This document shows positions 16,855-23,727 of a stretch of DNA of 34,032 nt, in pieces. This DNA comes from Paenisporosarcina sp. TG20. Lineage in GTDB: Bacteria > Bacillota > Bacilli > Bacillales_A > Planococcaceae. The notes under the pieces are model-generated. The model was not told the origin of the DNA. It was given only the letters and a program-made list of their open reading frames with translations, and did not search any database. A program made the position numbers and the translations under genes. The stretch is taken from assembly GCF_000286315.1 (NCBI RefSeq), contig NZ_ALJG01000347.1, forward strand, positions 1 to 34,032, written 5' to 3'. Every line of letters begins with the position of its first letter. Positions within the stretch are counted from its first letter, which is position 1.

Positions 16855-17493
16855 TTGAGAAAAGATTATATAACCGTACAAGGCTTTGGTAAATCAGAAA
16901 TAAATATTCAAAAGTCTCGATTTCTCACATTCGTGAACCGTGCTGAATCGGAACAACAAGCACAAGCATTTATTGAAGACATAAAATCACAACATAAATC
17001 AGCGAACCATAATTGTTCTGCTTATTTAATTGGAGAACACGATTCCATACAAAAAGCGAATGACGATGGTGAACCCAGTGGCACTGCTGGAGTTCCAATA
17101 CTTGAAGTATTAAAAAAACAAGGGTTAAAAGATATCGTCGTTGTAGTAACTAGATATTTTGGTGGTATTAAACTAGGCAGTGGAGGTCTAATCCGTGCTT
17201 ATGGAAAGTCAACGTCTGAAGGTTTACGTGCTGCTCACCTTGTAGAGAGACGTCTACATTACTTAATGAAGGTTTCCGTCGATTATACATGGCTCGGTAA
17301 AGTTGAGAATGAAGTTAGGAGTAACACAAATTATCCGCTCCATCGAATTGATTATGCAGATGCAGTAGAAATATTTCTTTATGTGCCAGTGTTCATGGAA
17401 GAGTATTTTATCGGATGGATTACAGAACTAACGAATGGAAAAGCCGAAATCCATCAACAAAATCAAGACTTTCTTGAATTTAATTTACAATAA
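16855..17493 (+). CDS. yvyE: YigZ/IMPACT-family protein YvyE
   Basis: This is a small cytosolic protein of 212 residues in the UPF0029/IMPACT family; the YigZ structure suggests nucleic-acid or ribosome contact but the function is not settled. The first domain carries the signature GEPSGTAGVPILEVL and VVVTRYFGGIKLGSGGLIRA (about 78-123). A smaller C-terminal domain of about 70 residues follows. The start is a TTG at 16855 supported by AAGGAG eight bases upstream; no in-frame ATG fits better. Position beside degS, divergently transcribed, and before an LCP gene matches B. subtilis. Confidence 0.93.
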   Translation: MRKDYITVQGFGKSEINIQKSRFLTFVNRAESEQQAQAFIEDIKSQHKSANHNCSAYLIGEHDSIQKANDDGEPSGTAGVPILEVLKKQGLKDIVVVVTRYFGGIKLGSGGLIRAYGKSTSEGLRAAHLVERRLHYLMKVSVDYTWLGKVENEVRSNTNYPLHRIDYADAVEIFLYVPVFMEEYFIGWITELTNGKAEIHQQNQDFLEFNLQ

Positions 17494-17580
17494 ATGGTGC
17501 CGTAATAACAAACTTGAAAATAAACATAGCTCTTCATCATGTAGAGTAGTTGATTGCTATTCAATTTGTAAAAAACGTTG

Positions 17581-17586
17581 TATAAT
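17581..17586 (+). promoter_or_regulatory. Probable -10 of the LCP gene
   Basis: TATAAT occurs 80 bases before the LCP start in the gap after yvyE. At 17-base spacing the -35 would be TATTCA, which is weak. Confidence 0.4.
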
Positions 17587-17665
17587 TAAAGGATTGAAAC
17601 TTTTACCTAGTAATATTCGTCTTATTAAATAGTAAGTGGGTATTCCTCTTCAAAGGAGAATAAAA

Positions 17666-18700
17666 ATGTACAACAGAGCACAATATAAATTGAACAAAGC
17701 TCGTAAATCTAAAAAGTCCATAATATTAAAAATCTCAGCTATGATTATTGCTTCTTTATTAATTTGCATTACGGCTTATGGAATATTTCTAACAAAAAAA
17801 GCAGAAACTGCTGTTGATAACGCATACGAAACAGTAGGGGATCGTGAAGGGTCTGTTCTTCGAGAAGAAGTAGTTAAGCCGGTTGAAGATAATGTATCCA
17901 TTTTATTTATCGGTGTTGATGAAAGCGAATCACGTAATAAGAACGACGACAATAGTCGTTCAGACGCTCTATTACTTGCAACGATGAATAATAAGAATAA
18001 AACTGTCAAACTAGTCAGTATCCCTCGTGACTCGCTCGTTTATATTCCTGAAGTTGGTTATCAAGATAAAATAACACATGCACATGCTTTTGGTGGCACT
18101 AAAGCTTCTATTGAAACTGTCGAGCAATTGCTAGAAGTTCCTGTTGATTATTATGTGAAAATGAATTTTGTTGCATTCATTGATGTTATAGATGCACTTG
18201 GAGGCATTTATGCAAATGTGCCCTATAATTACTTGGAAAAGGATGAAAATGATAAAAACACCATTCAATTAACCAAAGGGTATCAAGAATTAGATGGTCG
18301 TGAAGCTTTAGCATTAGCACGTACACGTAAACTAGATAATGATATTGAGAGAGGCAAACGCCAACAAGAAATTCTGTCTTCCATCATGGACAAAGCAGCT
18401 TCCGCATCTTCGTTTACTAAATATGGTAATGTCATTGACGCAGTTGGAGATAATATGAAAACCGATATGACTTTTGATGAAATGAAATCATTTTTTGCCT
18501 ACATTAAAGGTGGCTCACCTGAAGTAGATACGTTTACACTTGAAGGCCACGATGACATGTCCACTGGCACATATTACTGGGAATTGGATGAAGAATCGTT
18601 AATTGAGACGAAAAATATTTTACAAAATCATTTAGGCTTAAATCCTGATGCCGCTGATTATAGTTCTACCCAAAATAAACTTGCAAAAGAAAGCGAATGA
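17666..18700 (+). CDS. tagV: LytR-CpsA-Psr (LCP) wall-polymer ligase, TagV position
   Basis: LCP enzymes move anionic wall polymers from undecaprenyl-pyrophosphate carriers to peptidoglycan, outside the membrane. About 344 residues show a basic N-terminus, one membrane anchor (about 19-40), and an LCP domain (about 75-235) with conserved RSDALLLA, SIPRDSLV, ITHAHAFGG and DIERGKRQQEIL arginines. I chose the ATG at 17666 with AAGGAG upstream; an earlier GTG lacks a ribosome-binding site. The symbol rests on synteny: yvyE, LCP, tagO is the B. subtilis order. Other LCP paralogues cannot be excluded. A strong terminator follows. Confidence 0.87.
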   Translation: MYNRAQYKLNKARKSKKSIILKISAMIIASLLICITAYGIFLTKKAETAVDNAYETVGDREGSVLREEVVKPVEDNVSILFIGVDESESRNKNDDNSRSDALLLATMNNKNKTVKLVSIPRDSLVYIPEVGYQDKITHAHAFGGTKASIETVEQLLEVPVDYYVKMNFVAFIDVIDALGGIYANVPYNYLEKDENDKNTIQLTKGYQELDGREALALARTRKLDNDIERGKRQQEILSSIMDKAASASSFTKYGNVIDAVGDNMKTDMTFDEMKSFFAYIKGGSPEVDTFTLEGHDDMSTGTYYWELDEESLIETKNILQNHLGLNPDAADYSSTQNKLAKESE

Positions 18701-18789
18701 ATTTAACAACTATTAAATTAAATAAACCATAAAAGGGCTTCCTGTTCTTTTCTGTCTATCGGACATCGATATTTTATGTTTATTACATT

Positions 18790-18831
18790 AAAAAGACCTG
18801 AATCGCTTACACAGCGATACAGGTCTTTTTT
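18790..18831 (+). terminator. Terminator of the LCP gene
   Basis: AAAAAGACCTG pairs with CAGGTCTTTTT, and the inner ATCGCT pairs with AGCGAT. Six T follow on the plus strand. Confidence 0.88.
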
Positions 18832-18875
18832 AAAAGCGAAGAGGATACAAATTATGAGGAAATTAGTTTGATGCC

Positions 18876-18950
18876 CCCATTCAGATGAAAAGTTGCCACA
18901 GCTGAACAGAAAGTTGTCCCAATCGCACGAAAAGTTGTACCATTCGATCC
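18876..18950. repeat. 21-bp tandem array 4 (CGAAAAGTTGT theme)
   Basis: Units begin at 18876, 18897, 18918 and 18939, exactly 21 bases apart, each about CCCATTCGNACGAAAAGTTG. A more decayed unit may precede it. Element D follows directly. Confidence 0.85.
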
Positions 18951-18954
18951 TAAC

Positions 18955-19015
18955 CAATAAGAAAAATCGTGCAAAGTATGCCTAATCCTTTTAAGCAATT
19001 ACTAATGATTTTAGT
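18955..19015 (+). repeat. Hairpin-plus-CTTTTAAG element D (decayed stem)
   Basis: It shares CCAATAAGAAAAA and CAAAGTATGCC with element C, and CCTTTTAAGCAATTACTAAT with element A. The stem bases have changed so that pairing is lost. It links the A and C subtypes. Confidence 0.75.
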
Positions 19016-19052
19016 GTATTAATATTCGTACACTTATTATACAACAAAAAAT

Positions 19053-19090
19053 AGCGATCCTTTCCTCAATAGTTCGAGAAAAGGATCGCT
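19053..19090 (-). terminator. Terminator downstream of tagO
   Basis: AGCGATCCTTT pairs perfectly with AAAGGATCGCT. T-rich sequence follows on both strands. Repeat family 3 lies between the tagO stop and this hairpin. Confidence 0.8.
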
Positions 19091-19099
19091 TTTTTTGTA

Positions 19100-19249
19100 T
19101 ACAGCCTGTATTAGATATCATCCATATGCCTAGGCAGAACCTTCGTGTGATAGCCAGAGCGAGAAGTGATTTTCTGCCTGGCTTCTCGCGGGTGGCATCC
19201 ACAAAGCGCTGAGGCGTGTGTATTATAGGGAACATTTAATCCTATCTAA
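19100..19249 (-). repeat. Dispersed repeat family 3, copy 2
   Basis: This is the inverted partner of 11969-12137, about 7 kb away. It begins within 35 bases of the tagO stop. Its conserved ends and stem are listed under copy 1. Confidence 0.85.
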
Positions 19250-19280
19250 TTTTTGTGACATTATCACTTATTTTAGGCTT

Positions 19281-20321
19281 TCATTTGCCCATCATTCGGA
19301 CAAAGTTTATTAATGGTTTATAGTTTTTACCGGCTAATCCAACGACTTCTACAAATAATTCTATTGCAACCAACATGACAGTAATTAATAAAATAGCGCC
19401 CCACTGTGTGGATTGCGAGAAAATTAAAGCAGCTAAACCAAACATCGAAGCAAGTGCATAAATGATTAACACAGTTTGTCGATGTGTGAATCCGACATTC
19501 AATAAACAGTGATGTAAATGGGACTTATCCGGTGCTGATAGTGGTTGTTTTAAACGAATTCGACGCACAATTGCGAAGAAAGTATCAGAAATTGGAACAC
19601 CTAACATTATAATTGGGATTATTAATGAAATTACAGTAATATTCTTAAACCCGAGTAGTGCAAGAACACCAATCATGTATCCAAGGAAAAGTGCTCCAGT
19701 ATCGCCCATAAAGATTTTGGCAGGGTGGAAATTATAGAACAAAAATCCTGCAGTACTTGCAGCAAGAATTACACACATCGCTAATACAAATGTGTCGCCC
19801 ATTATAAATGCCATACCTGCTAATGTAATTAAAGCTATGGTAGAGACGCCTGCAGCTAAACCATCCAATCCATCAATTAAATTAATCGCATTAGTAATCC
19901 CCACAACCCATAGGATTGTCAAAGGAATACTGAAGTAACCAAAATCTAACTGCCCACCAAAAGGTAGGTTAATAAATTCAATTTCCAAACCACCATATAT
20001 TACAATGCCTGCAGCTAAGAATTGTCCTAGTAATTTAGCTTTTGCAGTTATTTCAAACATATCATCAAGTACGCCCGTAATGATAATGATAAAAGCACCA
20101 ATTAAAATATACAATGCGATTGGATTTTCCGGACGAAATATAAAAAATCCTATTAAAAAAGAACCAAATATGGCAAGACCACCTAAACGGGGCATAACCT
20201 GTGCATGAACTTTCCTAAAGTTTGGTCGGTCAACGGCGCCGACCTTGAATGCGATCGTCTTCACTACTGGGGTTAATAGTAGAGAAGCGACAAATGCCAG
20301 GACCATAGTTAGGTAAATCAT
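19281..20321 (-). CDS. tagO: Undecaprenyl-phosphate GlcNAc-1-phosphate transferase TagO
   Basis: TagO begins wall polymer synthesis by moving GlcNAc-1-phosphate from UDP-GlcNAc to undecaprenyl phosphate at the inner membrane face. About 346 residues hold some ten or eleven membrane segments and family motifs: DRPNFRKVH and PRLGGLA near the start, GVLDDMFE (catalytic DD), NLIDGLDGLA, MGDTGALFLG and SHLHHCLL. I prefer the ATG at 20321, seven or so bases after GAGGGGGA; the ATG at 20336 would place that site inside the gene. A TATAAT at 20387-20392 is a possible -10. It supplies the carrier-linked first sugar for polymers attached by the neighbouring LCP protein. Confidence 0.94.
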   Translation of the reverse strand: MIYLTMVLAFVASLLLTPVVKTIAFKVGAVDRPNFRKVHAQVMPRLGGLAIFGSFLIGFFIFRPENPIALYILIGAFIIIITGVLDDMFEITAKAKLLGQFLAAGIVIYGGLEIEFINLPFGGQLDFGYFSIPLTILWVVGITNAINLIDGLDGLAAGVSTIALITLAGMAFIMGDTFVLAMCVILAASTAGFLFYNFHPAKIFMGDTGALFLGYMIGVLALLGFKNITVISLIIPIIMLGVPISDTFFAIVRRIRLKQPLSAPDKSHLHHCLLNVGFTHRQTVLIIYALASMFGLAALIFSQSTQWGAILLITVMLVAIELFVEVVGLAGKNYKPLINFVRMMGK

Positions 20322-20637
20322 ACCCTTCCCCCTCATTCCATTTTATAATCGTAAATACACATAAGTCTAAAAGAAAATCCATATGTATTATATCATGAAA
20401 CCAACTATGAAAAACAATGTTAATTAAATAGTAGGTTTCTTTCTATATTTAACCAAAAACAAATCTTCTAAACCTTACTATCTATTTGACGAAAAAACTT
20501 CTTAAATGTTTCTTAGAATTAAAGACTAATTATAATCTTTTTTCATAATTAGTAATATCTGCTTTTCTTTTAACAATACCATTGAAAAATTGCCAATAAA
20601 AAGCTGCAGCCCCTTTAAAAGTAGACTGCAACTTTTT
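20322..20637. other. Gap between the lipoprotein stop and tagO
   Basis: It holds the autolysin operon terminator (20600-20635) and AT-rich DNA with a possible tagO -10 at 20387-20392. No ORF or repeat is seen. Confidence 0.55.
20600..20637 (-). terminator. Terminator of the SpoIID-amidase-lipoprotein operon
   Basis: On the minus strand AAAGTTGCAG pairs with CTGCAGCTTT (one G-U pair), followed by TT and an A-rich stretch. Confidence 0.7.
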
Positions 20638-21396
20638 TCACTCTATTTTGTTCATTTCCATTACGTACGATGTTTCACTATCTCCATTTTTCGTAATAGT
20701 TTCTTCCTTTATAATTCCTAGACCCTTAGCAAAGTAGTAACGTGAAATTGTTTGTTGATTTGACGCTTCAGACATTAATGTTTGTTCAATAACGATAACA
20801 TCCTTATAGGTCCCAGCAGGAATAGTAAGTGTTAATTTATCGTCTATGACTTTCCATGCTTGTGGACCATTTTGTTCGTTTAATAAATCGATATAAACTT
20901 CAGGAGCAGAGGTTGATTCAAAATTATCAATGGTTACATCTTTGATACCTTCAGAGTTATTAAAGAGCATAGTTAGCTTTGTTGGCGTCCATTCAGAAAT
21001 TTGTTTCGTGACCACATCTCCAAATGTAATTGACTCAAGCATGAGATTACCTTTAACGGACTTTACTTCACGAACGATTTCAAACTCTTCAAGTAAGAAT
21101 GTTTTTTTGATCGCTCTTTTTGGCATATATTCGACGAGACCTTTATTTTCCACAACGGCTTGTTCACTATTAGTGTCGTCGTTCACACTTTCTTCTGCGG
21201 CTTCATCCTCTGAATCTTGTGGTTCTTCAACAGTAGAGTCAGTACCGTCATCCTTGACAACTTCTTCTTTTGGTTCCTTTGATTCTTGTTTATCATTTGA
21301 CTCTTTATTGATGTCGTTAAATTTAAACGAGCTATCATCCGAACATGCTGCGAGTATTAGGATCAGTAGCACGATGGTCAGCCATTTTTTCATCAT
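20638..21396 (-). CDS. Lipoprotein ending the autolysin operon
   Basis: I do not recognise a named family. The 252 residues have a lipoprotein signal with lipobox LAAC near residue 18, then about 65 residues rich in Glu, Asp, Ser and Asn, then a beta-rich domain (about 90-250) ending in GTYKDVIVIEQTLM and YYFAKGLGIIKEE. That ending is common in Bacillales lipoproteins of unknown role. It lies 33 bases after the amidase/CWB2 gene. In B. subtilis the lytABC operon also contains a lipoprotein (LytA), but that one is much shorter and placed first, so homology is not implied. Confidence 0.82.
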   Translation of the reverse strand: MMKKWLTIVLLILILAACSDDSSFKFNDINKESNDKQESKEPKEEVVKDDGTDSTVEEPQDSEDEAAEESVNDDTNSEQAVVENKGLVEYMPKRAIKKTFLLEEFEIVREVKSVKGNLMLESITFGDVVTKQISEWTPTKLTMLFNNSEGIKDVTIDNFESTSAPEVYIDLLNEQNGPQAWKVIDDKLTLTIPAGTYKDVIVIEQTLMSEASNQQTISRYYFAKGLGIIKEETITKNGDSETSYVMEMNKIE

Positions 21397-21429
21397 ACAA
21401 GCCCCTCTTTTCGCTTAATATTTTAGTTA

Positions 21430-23670
21430 TTACTTCATTTGATCAATCTCAGTTTTAACTACTTGAGGAACAATTCCACCTGTGTAAATTGAAGTCTTTG
21501 TAATTCTTTGTGCTAAATAAGACGTTAAAGTAGGACGCAAAGTATCAGAAATTGAATTGCCCACTAAAAACAGTGGTGCGTTATGCTTGCCTGATAAAGT
21601 AGAAGAGACTAATGCATCAGGATAATTTGTACCAGTTGAAACGATAAAATCAGGTGACATAAATGTTTCACTGAAGTGTTCAATTACTGCTGCATTTGTA
21701 CCATATCTGTCATCTCCAGCAAGACGTGTTACATTATCTGAACCTGAACGCACTCTAACTTTTTCCTCAAGTTCAGTCGAGATTACTGATTCTCCTCCAA
21801 CAATGACTGTCGGTTTGCTATAGACTTCTTCGTTTATCGCATCTGTATATGTTTGACCATTGCTCAATACAATATTCCAACCCTGCGTGACTGCAATACT
21901 TGTAGCGGTTAATGCGTCTGGGAAGTTACTTCCTGAGGCGATAAACACTCCATTAGCAGCTGGTAGAGCCCTGTTAATAACTGCATTCGTTTCATACCGA
22001 GTTTCTCCAGCTAAACGCTCAACTATAACATTCGGAATTTCTGTTTTTAATTCATTTACAATGTTACCTGATAAAGCGTTTTCTCCACCAACCAAAATGA
22101 TGTGATTTGCAGCCAGTCGTTTAATTTCAGCTAAAACGGCTGTGTTTAATTTGCCAGAAGGATTTAATAATATGGGTGCATTGCCATTATGCATAGCAAG
22201 CGGTCCTGCCGATAATGCATCTGCATATTGATCAGCTGTGGCTAAAACAACTGTTTTTTGTGATTTATTGGAAGAAAAACCGCTTGGATACAAGGATTCT
22301 GATACTTTAATTGCTGTTAGGTAACGAGTTTCCCCACTTAAAGTTTGACTTATTTGTTTAGGCGTTATTTCTGTTGGATTCGTATAAACGTTTTCACTCG
22401 TCGTTGTATCGTAAACAGAAGTGCCCGGCCATAAAGCTGCATAGTTTAGTGCTAATGTTTTATCATAAAATGCTTTTATCGTACCTTTGTCTTTATGACG
22501 CACTTCAAATGCTTGAGGTATTACTGAAGACCATAAAGTTAAGTCCGTTTGTGAGTTTTTAAGTGTTGCTTTTGGTAGAGAACTAGCTGATGTTTTTGCC
22601 AAATCTCTTTGGTAATGTCGTTCTATGACTTGTTGATTCTCATCCAGTACTTCGTATTTTTTAACTATATAATTGGACCATCTAATTTCACCTGTTGGGT
22701 GATGAACCACACGTGTATTCCGATACTGGCTCACGTAATTAATAGCTTCTTGCTCTGTTAAAAACTTCGTTTGTGCCAAGTCAATCGATGTATGGTAAGC
22801 ATGATAATCGAATGCAGTGTTGTCAAAAATAATTTTACCTGTTTTCTTGTCGAATACGCTCACATTTGTTTGAGTTTTTGCAAAAGAAAGTGCTTCTTCT
22901 TTTGAATTAAATGTTTTAATGGTTTCGCCTAGATGATTCTTCACTTCGAAAATACTGAAGAACTTGTCCACTCCATTCGCAATTGCATTAGCGATACCCT
23001 GTTGGAATTCTGCAGTTTTCAATTTTTTTTCAGCAATCGGATTTGACATATAGTCTACTTCCGCTAAAATCGCTGGAACTTGTGAGTTTCGAGTAATATA
23101 GAAACTTTGGTGAACAATACCTCTACCTTCTGTATTTGCCTTAGAATCTATTACACTTTTATGTGTTAATTGTGCGAGTCTCAAGCTTTCTGGCGAATAT
23201 TTTATTTGTAATGGATCGGGAGGATAATCCGAATCGATATAGTTTGCATTATAGTAATATGTTTCATACCCAGAATAAGTTGGTGTAGAAGTCGCATTAT
23301 GATGAACTGAAATAAATATTGAATTATCATTACGGCCATCAACCATTGAGTTTGCTAACTTCGTTCGTGCTTTTAAGTCCTCTGCATTAGATGTGCTTGA
23401 AAAATGACTATCCGTTGTACGTGTCATTTTAACTTCATAGCCATGAGCTTGCAAAACATCTCGTAAACGAAGTGAAAGCTCTAAATTTGCATGTTCCTCA
23501 TAGTAGCCTGTTTTAGTTCCTGAATAACCTAAAGTGCCAGCATACTTACCACCATGTCCAGCGTCAATTACGATCAAAGGTTTCATGTCCTGTGTCTCTG
23601 CCTTTGTTTGTATCGGAACACTAAGAGCAAGTAAAGCGATTACTATTATTTTAATCATTATTTTAAACAA
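21430..23670 (-). CDS. N-acetylmuramoyl-L-alanine amidase with three CWB2 repeats (LytC-like)
   Basis: This secreted autolysin cuts the bond between muramic acid and L-alanine. The 746 residues hold a signal peptide (cleavage near 24), an Amidase_3 domain (about 32-237; zinc ligands H39, E58, H123 and catalytic E204 by motif), a middle region (about 245-435) with three similar 31-residue stretches, and three CWB2 repeats (about 440-746) that hold the protein on the wall. Domain order is reversed relative to B. subtilis LytC as I recall it. The start is TTG at 23670, seven bases after GGGGAA; the next ATG is too distant from it. Second gene of the operon. Confidence 0.92.
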   Translation of the reverse strand: MFKIMIKIIVIALLALSVPIQTKAETQDMKPLIVIDAGHGGKYAGTLGYSGTKTGYYEEHANLELSLRLRDVLQAHGYEVKMTRTTDSHFSSTSNAEDLKARTKLANSMVDGRNDNSIFISVHHNATSTPTYSGYETYYYNANYIDSDYPPDPLQIKYSPESLRLAQLTHKSVIDSKANTEGRGIVHQSFYITRNSQVPAILAEVDYMSNPIAEKKLKTAEFQQGIANAIANGVDKFFSIFEVKNHLGETIKTFNSKEEALSFAKTQTNVSVFDKKTGKIIFDNTAFDYHAYHTSIDLAQTKFLTEQEAINYVSQYRNTRVVHHPTGEIRWSNYIVKKYEVLDENQQVIERHYQRDLAKTSASSLPKATLKNSQTDLTLWSSVIPQAFEVRHKDKGTIKAFYDKTLALNYAALWPGTSVYDTTTSENVYTNPTEITPKQISQTLSGETRYLTAIKVSESLYPSGFSSNKSQKTVVLATADQYADALSAGPLAMHNGNAPILLNPSGKLNTAVLAEIKRLAANHIILVGGENALSGNIVNELKTEIPNVIVERLAGETRYETNAVINRALPAANGVFIASGSNFPDALTATSIAVTQGWNIVLSNGQTYTDAINEEVYSKPTVIVGGESVISTELEEKVRVRSGSDNVTRLAGDDRYGTNAAVIEHFSETFMSPDFIVSTGTNYPDALVSSTLSGKHNAPLFLVGNSISDTLRPTLTSYLAQRITKTSIYTGGIVPQVVKTEIDQMK

Positions 23671-23704
23671 TGTTTAGTTCCCCGCTTTCTCAATTCCCAA
23701 TTTT

Positions 23705-23722
23705 GTGGGGGTGTTCCCCCAC
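23705..23722 (-). other. Intercistronic GC hairpin without T run
   Basis: GTGGGGG pairs with CCCCCAC around a four-base loop in the 57-base gap between the SpoIID/CWB2 and amidase genes. No T run follows on the minus strand, so RNA stabilisation or processing is more likely than termination. Confidence 0.65.
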
Positions 23723-23727
23723 TTTAT

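Larger units (their letters stand above)
18701..19280. other. Gap between the LCP gene and tagO (tail to tail)
   Basis: No gene. In order it holds the LCP terminator (18790-18831), 21-bp array 4 (18876-18950), element D (18955-19015), a terminator facing tagO (19053-19090) and repeat family 3 copy 2 (19100-19249). Confidence 0.7.

Noticed and set aside
19011-19235. 74-codon minus-strand ORF below tagO
   Set aside because: It covers the tagO terminator and repeat family 3, so it cannot be a normal gene.
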